64,000 nt of DNA, from contig NZ_PVNO01000026.1 of the NCBI RefSeq assembly GCF_002993325.1, positions 124,001 through 188,000 on the forward strand, given 5' to 3'. Under the pieces are notes generated by a model. That model searched no databases, was not told where the DNA came from, and worked only from the letters and a program-made list of their open reading frames with translations. The DNA comes from Alteromonas gracilis (GTDB taxonomy: Bacteria; Pseudomonadota; Gammaproteobacteria; Enterobacterales; Alteromonadaceae). Position numbers and translations under genes: made by a program. Positions 25,787 to 33,854 of the stretch are shown here, one piece after another. Numbering within the stretch: the stretch's first letter is position 1; each line of letters begins with the position of its first letter.

Positions 25787-28531
25787 CTAGTCCTGCAGCT
25801 GATGTTGTTTTTTCAATTCATTGAGCTGTAATTCTTGTGCAGCTGTAACAGGAATGATAGTTGACGCAACTTGTTTTGCTTCAGTTTTTCTTCCACCCAA
25901 AGCAAGAACGTGAACATATTCAAGCGCTATATTGGCATTCTCATCGCTGAGTAAAAATGCACTTTTTGACTTTTCAATAGCTCTCTCGTGTTGTGATAGC
26001 GATGACAAAACGGCGCCGTAGGTTGACAAAATATTAGGGTTGTTAGGGACTAATGTATCCGCTTTTTCAATATAATTTAGTGCTTCAGAAGGAGAGCCTT
26101 CTTTAGTGAGAAGCCAAGCCAGATTGTTAAGCACGAGCGGGCTGTCTGTTTTCTCGTTTTGAACAAGGAAAGCATATTGCTCAATAGCGCGTTTAGGCTC
26201 TTTTTCTAGCAGGTAGTTTGCAAATAACAAACGCACTTTGGCATCACTGGGTACGTTCGCTAAATGTGCTTCAGTAAAGTTAATAACTCGTTCGTGTTGC
26301 TCTAGTTTTACGAGGGACGAAAAAACGAGTAGTGCCAACTCTCTGGAGGGGGCTTTATTATATTGCGGTTCTATTATCTCTAGTGCTGCTTTATAGTTAC
26401 CTTTTGCAAAGGCGAGGCGACCTTTGATTAATTGACCAGCTAAGGACTGCTTGGCAGTTTCCGGAAGCCTTCCATAAATGACACTTGCTTCTTTGTTCTT
26501 GCCTTGCAAAAGTTTCAGACGGCCTGCAAGAAGATCGAAGGTAGTGTTCGTACCTAGTTTTCTTTTAGCTTCAGAAATTAACTGTTCAGCTTGTAAATAA
26601 TTACCTTCTATTTCTTCTAACTGTATGCTTTGTGTATAGGAAGATACTGCTGGTTCCTGTTTTCTCCATTCTGCGAATGCTTTTCGTGCATCATTGTAAT
26701 TAGCTTGCTTCAAATATGCATCACCTAGAAGCATCCAATACTTAGGAATTGCTTCAAGCAATTGTTGCTTCTCTTTTAGGTAATCGACGACGCCTTTGTA
26801 TTGTTCATTTAATAGCAACGCCGCAGCATACAATAAGGCATATCTAGGTTCATCAGACGATGATTGCGCATTCTCTAACTGAGAAATGGCAGGAGCTAAG
26901 TCGCCTATACGCTGATGGACTTGAAATGAACGCATTAAAAGGCGGGTGCTTAGCGGGTAGAGTTCTATTGCGCGATTAAGTTGACTCGCAGCATTACTCA
27001 AGTTGGCATTTTTAATTGATTGCTCAACAAAAAATAACATAGCGTCGAAGTTATCAGGCTTTATCTCTCTGAGTTTCTCATACGTCTTATTTGCAGCGTT
27101 CATATCACCAGATGTTTGCTGCACAAAGCCAGTGGACTTTAAGCGTTGAATCGTATTTTGCTCACCAGTAAACCGCGTATCGATGAGTTCGTATGCTTTA
27201 TCATATAATTTGTTTTCTACGTAAGCTACGAGGAGTAGATAGAAGCTATCTTCTGTATCCGAAGATGCATCTAAATTCCGCTCTAACTCTGATATACCAC
27301 TATCGCCCGTAAGTAACTTCAACAATCCAATGTTTTGTAGCATTTTTGCATCAGCAATTTCTTCGGAGTTTATCTTGTTTACTAATTGCTTAGCTTGGCT
27401 CAACTCATTTCTTTGGATAAGTAGTCTTGATGTCTCAACGATATACAATAAGTCATCTTGACCTAGGTCTGACATTGAATTGATACTGTTCACGCCATCC
27501 TGCGTATAGCCTAATCTAAGCTGAATGGTGGTATACAATCTTTTTGCGTAGTGGTCTTTGGGTAAAGTATTAATAATACTGGAAAGATTTTGGTATGCTT
27601 GTTCAAAATTGCCAAGTTGGTAATGAGCAATTGCTGAAAAAAGTCTTGTTACTTGATTAGAGCGTCCGTTTTTAATTGCTTTATCTAAGTGAAGTGTCGC
27701 GCCCTCAAAATCTTTCTCAGAAAGTAAAATGGTACCTTTTAGTTGATTAAAATACGCCTGATCGGCACTTAGTTGTAACAGTTGCTCTACAATGGGTTTG
27801 GCTTCTTCAAATTTTCCATCGTTTATTAACACTGTCGCCAACTGCGTTTTAATCTTGTAATCTGCAGGTCGTAACGACAATAATTGTTTACTGGTTGCGA
27901 TAGCATTTGGCCAGTTATTCAGAAAATTTTCCAATGTGAATTTTAACTGCAGCGCAAGTGGCGAACTAGCCAGGTCGTCGATTGTCCCATCCATAGCCTG
28001 TAACGCAAGCTGTGGTTCCTCATTTAGAGTATGACTGTAAGCTCTGGCGACCGAAGCAACTGTAAGCGAGGAAGACGATTCAAGTTCGCTCATAAACTTA
28101 GCAGCGTTTGCTGGTTGGTCAGAGCGAAACAATGCTATTGCCTGATAAAGTTTCAGTTCGTCTTTATCAGTACCATCAGCTTGTATCTCTAGTTCTTGAA
28201 CACTATCAAATTCTTCTAGCCACAAATACGTTTCAGCTAATGCAATTTTGCCTTGATCACTTAAGACGTTCTCTGCTCGTTGTAGTTCTTTTTGAGAAGC
28301 GAGATAAAGCCCTTGATTAAGGTAAATCATTCCTAACATTTCTCTCGCCTCTAAAAGCGAGGGGTTGTTTTGTATAACGTTTTTTAAAGTAACCGAAGCT
28401 TCTTGCAATTGTCCGCTTTCAAGCATTGATTTGGCATCAGCCATCATTTTTTCTGGAGAGTTGTTGCCACATGCAGATAAAAAACAAAACAATGAAACAA
28501 CAGACAATTTAGAATAGGTTTTCACATTCAC
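25787..28531 (-). CDS. prsT: PEP-CTERM system TPR lipoprotein PrsT
   Basis: A 914-residue lipoprotein made almost wholly of TPR-like helical pairs. The signal peptide ends at the lipobox LSAC with Cys21. TPR repeats run from about residue 32 to 900, with clear units such as KNVIQNNPSLLEAREMLGMIYLNQG and the late ALNYIEKADTLVPNNPNILSTYGAVL. The size, the lipidation and the place in an exosortase A locus match the XrtA/PEP-CTERM TPR protein PrsT, thought to aid assembly or export of the polymer or of sorted proteins at the outer membrane. The Shine-Dalgarno is good (AAGGAAG, spacing about five). It heads the eight-gene minus-strand operon. Confidence 0.93.
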   Translation of the reverse strand: MNVKTYSKLSVVSLFCFLSACGNNSPEKMMADAKSMLESGQLQEASVTLKNVIQNNPSLLEAREMLGMIYLNQGLYLASQKELQRAENVLSDQGKIALAETYLWLEEFDSVQELEIQADGTDKDELKLYQAIALFRSDQPANAAKFMSELESSSSLTVASVARAYSHTLNEEPQLALQAMDGTIDDLASSPLALQLKFTLENFLNNWPNAIATSKQLLSLRPADYKIKTQLATVLINDGKFEEAKPIVEQLLQLSADQAYFNQLKGTILLSEKDFEGATLHLDKAIKNGRSNQVTRLFSAIAHYQLGNFEQAYQNLSSIINTLPKDHYAKRLYTTIQLRLGYTQDGVNSINSMSDLGQDDLLYIVETSRLLIQRNELSQAKQLVNKINSEEIADAKMLQNIGLLKLLTGDSGISELERNLDASSDTEDSFYLLLVAYVENKLYDKAYELIDTRFTGEQNTIQRLKSTGFVQQTSGDMNAANKTYEKLREIKPDNFDAMLFFVEQSIKNANLSNAASQLNRAIELYPLSTRLLMRSFQVHQRIGDLAPAISQLENAQSSSDEPRYALLYAAALLLNEQYKGVVDYLKEKQQLLEAIPKYWMLLGDAYLKQANYNDARKAFAEWRKQEPAVSSYTQSIQLEEIEGNYLQAEQLISEAKRKLGTNTTFDLLAGRLKLLQGKNKEASVIYGRLPETAKQSLAGQLIKGRLAFAKGNYKAALEIIEPQYNKAPSRELALLVFSSLVKLEQHERVINFTEAHLANVPSDAKVRLLFANYLLEKEPKRAIEQYAFLVQNEKTDSPLVLNNLAWLLTKEGSPSEALNYIEKADTLVPNNPNILSTYGAVLSSLSQHERAIEKSKSAFLLSDENANIALEYVHVLALGGRKTEAKQVASTIIPVTAAQELQLNELKKQHQLQD

Positions 28532-28635
28532 TTCCTTATTGCTTAACTTCGCTAAGGTAACTTATTCACGATAATTTACAAGCTATTCAATGGCTTTTTA
28601 TAGTGAAAACCAGCAAATTTAGACATATTTTTGGC

Positions 28636-28669
28636 AAAAAAAAAGCTGCCTGATTTAGGCAGCTTTTTT
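28636..28669 (-). terminator. Rho-independent terminator of the PEP-CTERM gene
   Basis: AAAAGCTGCCT at 28641-28651 pairs with AGGCAGCTTTT at 28657-28667 around a five-base loop. On the minus strand the stem is followed by a T-run (the A-run at 28636-28644). It lies about 37 bp past the stop of the PEP-CTERM gene and before prsT, so the sorted protein is expressed as its own unit. A T-run also exists on the plus side, so it could work in both directions. Confidence 0.9.
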
Positions 28670-28705
28670 AATACTTTATATGATATATCGTGAATCAGCC
28701 GAGCT

Positions 28706-29599
28706 TTACTTTTTGCTACGACGTGAAAAACCAAACATGCTGATTAGACCAAGGCTTAAAACTGCAACAGTTGATGGCTCAGGTACACGGAATTCAACAG
28801 TAACTGCGTGGTTGTCGCTGATAAGTACGGTATTACCGTCTACATCGATTGGGTTAGCAATGCTATTTGCAAGCTCGCCTACTGTAACTGTTTGTGTGGC
28901 GTAAATTAAGATATCAGTCAATGTTGCGTCGATATAGTCTTGGAAAGAAACGAAACCAGAATTTCCTTCGAAGTAAAATGTTTCTTGACCGGCAGGCGTT
29001 AGGCTAACTTCAGTAATAAGAGATTCGATTACTTGCTCGCCTGGGTCAATAGAACTGGTACTGAATTCGCTGTTTACAAGTAAGTTTTCACTATTTGCAA
29101 CGACAGTTATGTTGTCATCGTCTCCGAATGGGTAGCTGTACTGGTAAGAATAAATGTCTAGTACACCACCAGTATAAGAAACAGAATCACCATCTGGGTT
29201 TAGGAAACCTTCAAGCTCGAAATCGAATGTAAGGGCAGTAACTACAATAGTTGGGAAGCCAGAACCGTCAGAACCTAGGTTGTTTGGCTCAGGGTCATAA
29301 GTGAAGGTGTTCTGAAGTCCACCGTCGTCAGAAAGAACTAAGTCTGCAAGGTCTGTAAAACCAGCATTTGAGCCGTTGAATGTGTAACCGATAAGGCCTA
29401 AACCACCGCGTGACGTGATTTGACCAGTCAGTGTATTAACTTCTGATACAGAGTCATATTGAAGGCCAAGCGCGTCAATTGAACCGCGAGGGTTAACAGT
29501 TGAATCGTCAGTAAGGTCTAGGTAAAAAGGTGTCGCTGCAGCTTGTCCACTAAGCGCTAAACCTGCAGCCATTGTTGTTGTAAGTAGTAACTTTTTCAT
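28706..29599 (-). CDS. PEP-CTERM sorting-domain protein (exosortase substrate)
   Basis: A 297-residue secreted protein. A Sec signal peptide (MKKLLLTTTMAAGLALSGQAAA) is followed by an acidic beta-rich domain of about 245 residues poor in Cys and rich in D, S, T and G, as in extracellular matrix proteins. The C-terminus is a full PEP-CTERM signal: VPEPSTVAVLSLGLISMFGF, then RRSKK, that is, the PEP motif, a membrane segment and a basic tail. It is the obvious local substrate of XrtA (4128-5492). The body has no recognised domain. It is a single-gene unit, preceded by a sigma-54-like promoter and followed by a strong terminator. Confidence 0.95.
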   Translation of the reverse strand: MKKLLLTTTMAAGLALSGQAAATPFYLDLTDDSTVNPRGSIDALGLQYDSVSEVNTLTGQITSRGGLGLIGYTFNGSNAGFTDLADLVLSDDGGLQNTFTYDPEPNNLGSDGSGFPTIVVTALTFDFELEGFLNPDGDSVSYTGGVLDIYSYQYSYPFGDDDNITVVANSENLLVNSEFSTSSIDPGEQVIESLITEVSLTPAGQETFYFEGNSGFVSFQDYIDATLTDILIYATQTVTVGELANSIANPIDVDGNTVLISDNHAVTVEFRVPEPSTVAVLSLGLISMFGFSRRSKK

Positions 29600-29647
29600 T
29601 TCTGCTCTCCGTTGTGTTTGCAGCGTGTCTTGAAGTCATCACGGTAA

Positions 29648-29663
29648 AGCAGTTTACGTGCCA
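29648..29663 (-). promoter_or_regulatory. Sigma-54 (-24/-12) promoter of the PEP-CTERM gene
   Basis: Read on the minus strand the site is TGGCAC-GTAAA-CTGCT (29663 to 29648), with T before it and G after the CAC, against the consensus YTGGCACGN4TTGCW. The -24 block is perfect, the -12 GC is kept, and the spacing between the invariant GG and GC is correct. The predicted start near 29637 gives a leader of about 38 nt with a GGAG Shine-Dalgarno before the ATG. PEP-CTERM genes are known to depend on RpoN with the PrsK/PrsR two-component pair, which is not in this window. Confidence 0.72.
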
Positions 29664-29686
29664 AAACTTAAGTCAATGAAAAATAA

Positions 29687-29727
29687 AGATAAAAAATAAG
29701 TCTTTATCTGTTGTGTAAATTTATCTG
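29687..29727. repeat. Three TTTATCT motifs upstream of the sigma-54 promoter
   Basis: AGATAAA at 29687-29693 is the inverse of TTTATCT, which recurs as TTTATCTG at 29703-29710 and 29720-29727 (17-bp phasing). They lie 24-64 bp upstream of the -24 element, in the 143-bp gap before the acyltransferase gene, where a bacterial enhancer-binding protein could sit. The binding role is inference. Confidence 0.4.
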
Positions 29728-29742
29728 ACAACATTAATAGTG

Positions 29743-30585
29743 TTAATCTAGGGGCAAGCTGGAAAAGTTTTCCTGTGATTTCAGTGTCTGTCTGATGTTT
29801 TCGTACATTATTGAAAAACCTTTTGGCAGATTTCTATGAAGCATTTCAGGCGTGATATGGTATGCAGCGCGTTTACCGTGGTAATCAACTATCGGTCCGA
29901 TCTGTTCAAATCGTATACCAATGAAGCGCATGGAGCGTGCTAAACGGGGTTCCATCATCACATAATTGTGCTTCACCCCAGAGTTTATAGAAACAGCCGC
30001 AGCAGCTAAGTATAAGCCAATTGCAATGAAGGGAAAACAGCGCAGTTCGGTCTCAGAATAGCTATCAGTGTTGATGGCACCAATTGCGGCACCATCGAAT
30101 TTATCCATTTGTCTTCGACGGAACTCATTGGGCACTGCAAGACGCGATATTTCGCAGATCTCGTGTCGAGGGAAGTTTCTGGGGGCGAGTGCATTGTGTG
30201 TTATAGAATTGCTACAGTACTTCTCAATGGGAAGCAATTGATCTTTAGCTTGGGGGCGGACCAATCTTACCGTACCCGCAAACCTTTGATTTTGTATATG
30301 CTCGATTAAACAGCACGAAGAGTAAGCATCAAACTCATCAGTTTCGATTTCTAAGTCGTTTGGTGGCTCAAAACCTTCTTCAATACAATAAACTTGGTAT
30401 CGCATTTTGTAAGATTCATTTTTTAATGCATCGCTGTGCGCAATTTTTGGTGCTAAATATGTGGAGAAATGATGAGATATCTCTTTAACTTCTTGCAGTT
30501 TTTGATACCCCTTTAGAGCTTTTGTGACCCGACTATTGGCGCCAAAAATATTTTGTACCTTCTGTACCAACTTTCCTTTTTGCAT
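29743..30585 (-). CDS. PEP-CTERM/exosortase system-associated acyltransferase (LuxI/GNAT-like)
   Basis: A 280-residue protein related to acyl-homoserine-lactone synthases and N-acyl amino acid synthases, of the type that recurs in exosortase loci. The family pattern is visible: YKMRYQVYCIEEGFEP (about 58-73), the EIETDEFDAYS acidic segment, FAGTVRLVRP, and the signature EICEISRLAVPNEFRRR (about 140-156). I use the ATG at 30585; a TTG at 30636 in frame would add 17 residues. No signal peptide is seen. The product is unknown; the family may make an acyl-amino-acid signal or modify sorted proteins. It is upstream of the PEP-CTERM gene on the same strand and divergent from the protease gene. Confidence 0.85.
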   Translation of the reverse strand: MQKGKLVQKVQNIFGANSRVTKALKGYQKLQEVKEISHHFSTYLAPKIAHSDALKNESYKMRYQVYCIEEGFEPPNDLEIETDEFDAYSSCCLIEHIQNQRFAGTVRLVRPQAKDQLLPIEKYCSNSITHNALAPRNFPRHEICEISRLAVPNEFRRRQMDKFDGAAIGAINTDSYSETELRCFPFIAIGLYLAAAAVSINSGVKHNYVMMEPRLARSMRFIGIRFEQIGPIVDYHGKRAAYHITPEMLHRNLPKGFSIMYENIRQTLKSQENFSSLPLD

Positions 30586-30675
30586 AACACTTTCTACCCG
30601 TCTCAGAGACCACAAGCATTGTTGCTTTATGAGCAATAATGTTTTTATATTTTATTCGGCTTCAATAAGTATAGT

Positions 30676-30704
30676 TTGTAAAAATACCTTCATGAACGTA
30701 ATAT
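30676..30704 (+). promoter_or_regulatory. Candidate promoter of the protease-epimerase pair
   Basis: TTGTAA at 30676-30681 and TAATAT at 30699-30704 are separated by exactly 17 bp. Transcription would begin near 30711, about 70 nt before the ATG. The whole divergent region is very AT-rich, so chance matches are likely. Confidence 0.3.
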
Positions 30705-30780
30705 TTTCCAAACACCAATAACGCATCATTGCTTATTAAATTCCATAGAGAAATATAATTTTTCAACAATATACTTTCAT

Positions 30781-31575
30781 ATGCTTATAAAAAATAGCTT
30801 TAAAACAATATGTTCCGTGATGATGCTTCTACACTTTTTACTTGGTAATGCACCTGTATTTGCAGAAGAGCTTGTAACCCTTACTAAACGCGCTACAAAG
30901 TCTACCGTTGCTATTGCACTTTATAGTCCTCTTAAAAGTAAGGCCCCTTCAATAAAGGGAACGGGATTTGTAATACACGACGGAAGCTATGTAATTACAA
31001 ACTATCATGTTATAGGTCAAGAGTTGGATCCTACTATAGTTGAATATTACGTGGCGATGATTCCATCTGAGGACGGATTCTCTTTTCAAAAAGTTGAACT
31101 TTTAGAAATAGATATTGAGCATGACCTTGCGCTTTTTTCAGTTGAAAGTGCAATGAAACCTCTCATATTAGCGAAAGATGTATTACAACCGGCTGGTACT
31201 GATATTGCTGTTTTTGGGTATCCTCTTGGCGCTGCTTTAGGGTTATTTCCCGCTGTGCATAAAGGTATCATTGCTACAATCACCCCTGACTTTATGCCCG
31301 TCAGAGATTCAAAGGTTCTGTCAAGCAAACAGCTTAAGCGCTTACAGAGCCCTGATCTTATTTATCAATTAGACATAACGGCATTTCCAGGAAACTCAGG
31401 AAGTCCAGTAGTTGATATTAAAACTGGCGAGGTTATTGCTGTAGTAAATAAAGTCTATGTTAGGGACGGTAAAGAAAGCGCACTATCGAATCCATCTGGT
31501 ATAACTTACGCAATACCTATTAAATATGTTAGCAGCTTACTGGAACGTGCTTTATCGAAAATGGAAAGTAATTAA
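30781..31575 (+). CDS. Secreted trypsin-like serine protease (S1, DegP-like core)
   Basis: A 264-residue protein with a signal peptide (to about residue 28, VFAEE) and a chymotrypsin-fold protease domain without a PDZ domain. The catalytic triad can be placed as His76 in TNYHVIG, Asp115 in EHDLALF and Ser206 in PGNSGSP. The shortness compared with DegP/DegS (about 350-470 aa) means it has only the protease core. It is the first gene after the divergent acyltransferase and is 13 bp before the epimerase gene. A periplasmic role in processing proteins of the PEP-CTERM/EPS system is possible but not shown. The Shine-Dalgarno is weak. Confidence 0.85.
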   Translation: MLIKNSFKTICSVMMLLHFLLGNAPVFAEELVTLTKRATKSTVAIALYSPLKSKAPSIKGTGFVIHDGSYVITNYHVIGQELDPTIVEYYVAMIPSEDGFSFQKVELLEIDIEHDLALFSVESAMKPLILAKDVLQPAGTDIAVFGYPLGAALGLFPAVHKGIIATITPDFMPVRDSKVLSSKQLKRLQSPDLIYQLDITAFPGNSGSPVVDIKTGEVIAVVNKVYVRDGKESALSNPSGITYAIPIKYVSSLLERALSKMESN

Positions 31576-31588
31576 ACAGGAACAATAC

Positions 31589-32605
31589 ATGAAAATCTTA
31601 GTCACCGGAGCAGCTGGTTTCATTGGTGCAGCTGTATCGCAATACCTTATCAATCGTGGTGACCAAGTTGTCGGGATTGACAACATTAACGATTATTACG
31701 ATGTGAATTTAAAGCACGCGCGTTTAAATGAGATCAAGTCATCAACTGCTGCTGATTTGTTTTCATTTGTAGAAATGGGCGTTGAAGAGCGCGATAAAAT
31801 GGCGGCGCTGTTCGAAGAACACAAGTTCGACAGGGTAGTGCATTTGGCCGCTCAAGCGGGTGTGCGCTATTCCCTTGAAAATCCTAACGCTTATGTCGAC
31901 TCTAACATCGTCGGTTTTGTGAATATCCTGGAAGGATGTCGCCATAATAAAGTCGAGCACTTGGTGTATGCGTCTTCTAGCTCAGTTTACGGCGCGAATG
32001 AAACAATGCCGTTTTCAGAGCAGCACAATGTTGATCATCAGGTAAGCTTGTATGCAGCTTCTAAAAAAGCGAACGAGCTAATGGCTCACACTTATAGCCA
32101 CCTTTATAACTTGCCTACAACAGGGCTGCGCTTTTTCACTGTTTACGGTCCTTGGGGTCGTCCAGATATGGCGCTGTTTAAGTTCACAAAAGCTATTTTG
32201 GAAGGTAAAACGATTCAGGTTTACAACTACGGTAACCACCGTCGCGATTTCACCTACATTGATGATATCGTGGAAGGGGTAATCCGTTCGTTAGATAATG
32301 TGGCGAAACCTAATGAGAGTTGGGATGGCAGTAACCCAGATCCAAGCACCAGTAAAGCGCCTTATAAGGTATATAACATTGGTGCGCAAACGCCTGTTCA
32401 TCTTTTGAAGTTTATTGAGACCCTTGAGAGTGCGTTGGGCATTGAGGCGAAAAAAGAGCTTCTTCCTATGCAGCCAGGCGATGTGCCTGACACTTATGCA
32501 GACGTATCATCATTGGTCAACGACACGGGTTATCAGCCTTCAACAGACGTAGAAACGGGCGTGAAAGCCTTTGTTGATTGGTATCGAGACTTTTACAAAA
32601 TTTGA
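31589..32605 (+). CDS. NAD-dependent epimerase, UDP-glucuronate 4-epimerase type
   Basis: A 338-residue extended short-chain dehydrogenase/reductase. The Rossmann loop is [11 protein letters not shown] (about 6-16), the active site is [13 protein letters not shown] with the Tyr-x3-Lys pair, and the distal motifs are [21 protein letters not shown] and [13 protein letters not shown]. This pattern is that of bacterial uronate 4-epimerases (GalE/WbnF/Cap1J-like), which make UDP-galacturonate. The start is the ATG at 31589, 13 bases after the protease stop; an earlier in-frame codon would add residues with no family match. It would supply an acidic sugar for the polymer. It ends the EPS region and is convergent with the patatin-like gene. 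Confidence 0.9.
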   Translation: MKILVTGAAGFIGAAVSQYLINRGDQVVGIDNINDYYDVNLKHARLNEIKSSTAADLFSFVEMGVEERDKMAALFEEHKFDRVVHLAAQAGVRYSLENPNAYVDSNIVGFVNILEGCRHNKVEHLVYASSSSVYGANETMPFSEQHNVDHQVSLYAASKKANELMAHTYSHLYNLPTTGLRFFTVYGPWGRPDMALFKFTKAILEGKTIQVYNYGNHRRDFTYIDDIVEGVIRSLDNVAKPNESWDGSNPDPSTSKAPYKVYNIGAQTPVHLLKFIETLESALGIEAKKELLPMQPGDVPDTYADVSSLVNDTGYQPSTDVETGVKAFVDWYRDFYKI

Positions 32606-32614
32606 TTCTAATGA

Positions 32615-32645
32615 GCACTTGATGAGGTTACAACACATCAAGTGC
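32615..32645. repeat. 10-bp inverted repeat at the convergent gene end
   Basis: GCACTTGATG at 32615-32624 and CATCAAGTGC at 32636-32645 are exact reverse complements with an 11-base loop. The hairpin straddles the junction between the epimerase stop and the patatin-like stop. There is no T-run, but it could act as a weak bidirectional terminator; the right arm lies in coding sequence. Confidence 0.5.
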
Positions 32646-33536
32646 ACTGCGTTTCATTACACCCGCACACTTTTTGGGCAAAAATTCTTTTGTGGTTGCG
32701 TAACCAAGTTCAAAAAGTGTGTTCTTTATCTCAGGCGATAGTGAAAAGTCTACCGCTGAAATCTCACCTGTATTTACCACCACGGTATTATGCCAATACT
32801 TTGCATTAACGTATTCCCGAGAAATTGCCGTCATAAACGTTCTAATAAGCATGCTGACATATTGAGGCAGTTGAAGCATATTCTTCTTAATTGCTTTGCG
32901 CTTTTGTTCGGTGCTTTGCAGCCGAAAACATACAGAGGGCGTTCCATCACCTCGCCAATCTTCAAAAAGTGCGTCTTCTGATAAAATAGCACCATCCACT
33001 AGTAAATGTTCTTTGAACGGCTTAAATGAAAATATAAGTGGGATTGACATGGAGTAACGCACGGCCTCAGACACTTTCATATCAGGCGCAGTCTTTTTGT
33101 TGAATAAAACAGGCCCGCCACCGTTCACATCGGTGGCAAGAATGTTCAAATCCATCGGCATATCGCTAAACACTGCCCCTTCGAGTTGCCTATCAATCCA
33201 TTTTTGAAAGACATCACCAGATGAAAGTCCACCTTCACGAAGCAGTCTTACGAGTGAAAACTCGGTAAATTGCTTGAAGTCAGTGACTAGCGCTAGCTCT
33301 CGCATTTGCTCAACGGAGTAACCTTTCGCGTAAAGCGATGCGACAATAGAGCCCCCCGATACACCTACTAGCGTATCGAAACCAATATGCATATCGTTCA
33401 AGGCCTTAATAATACCAATGTGTGCACTTAAACGTGTGCCGCCACCTGAAAAGATGGGCACAATTTGTGTGATGCCCGCTCGTAATAGGTCATTCGGAAC
33501 TGTTGCCGGGGCTATCTGCATGTACATACTCCACAA
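32628..33536 (-). CDS. Patatin-like phospholipase family protein
   Basis: A 302-residue lipid acyl hydrolase. The oxyanion loop is FSGGGTRLSAHIG (about 29-41), the nucleophile elbow GVSGGS carries Ser60, and the catalytic Asp181 is in the LVDGA motif. The combination matches the RssA/YchK-type patatins of bacteria, which are small soluble enzymes. A short N-terminal extension has three Met codons (positions 1, 4 and 6), so the exact start is uncertain by a few residues. It is a single-gene unit: convergent with the epimerase and followed upstream by a 318-bp gap containing the glcB terminator. The substrate is unknown. Confidence 0.87.
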   Translation of the reverse strand: MWSMYMQIAPATVPNDLLRAGITQIVPIFSGGGTRLSAHIGIIKALNDMHIGFDTLVGVSGGSIVASLYAKGYSVEQMRELALVTDFKQFTEFSLVRLLREGGLSSGDVFQKWIDRQLEGAVFSDMPMDLNILATDVNGGGPVLFNKKTAPDMKVSEAVRYSMSIPLIFSFKPFKEHLLVDGAILSEDALFEDWRGDGTPSVCFRLQSTEQKRKAIKKNMLQLPQYVSMLIRTFMTAISREYVNAKYWHNTVVVNTGEISAVDFSLSPEIKNTLFELGYATTKEFLPKKCAGVMKRSALDVL

Positions 33537-33854
33537 TGATGAGGCTGTTACAACCGCAGTTTTTGCTTTAACTGCTACTGCTTAGCCTCTTATTAAAAGC
33601 GTAGTTTACTGAGCTCGTAACGGCAAAATAGAGACGCTATTTAGTTAGGATCTTTAGTCTAGGGTGTTACTTTTTCGCCACAAGATGGGATGAGATGGAG
33701 TGTGGGGAGAAGGAACTACCTCGTGTTAATTTCCTGATGTAAAGCAATAAACGAGAAAAGGTAGCCAATAGAGATGAACAAAACAAAAAGCCCACCTTTG
33801 CTATAACAACAGGTGGGCTTTCTTTCTCTAGCATTTAATTTTTAATAGCTAAAC
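33537..33854. other. 318-bp gap between the patatin-like gene and glcB
   Basis: It contains the glcB terminator (33785-33821) and presumably the patatin-like gene promoter. I see no open frame or RNA in the remaining sequence. Confidence 0.5.
33785..33821 (-). terminator. Rho-independent terminator of glcB
   Basis: AAAGCCCACCT (33787-33797) pairs with AGGTGGGCTTT (33811-33821) in an 11-bp stem. On the minus strand a short T-run follows (A-run 33785-33789). It lies about 34 bp past the glcB stop. Confidence 0.88.
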
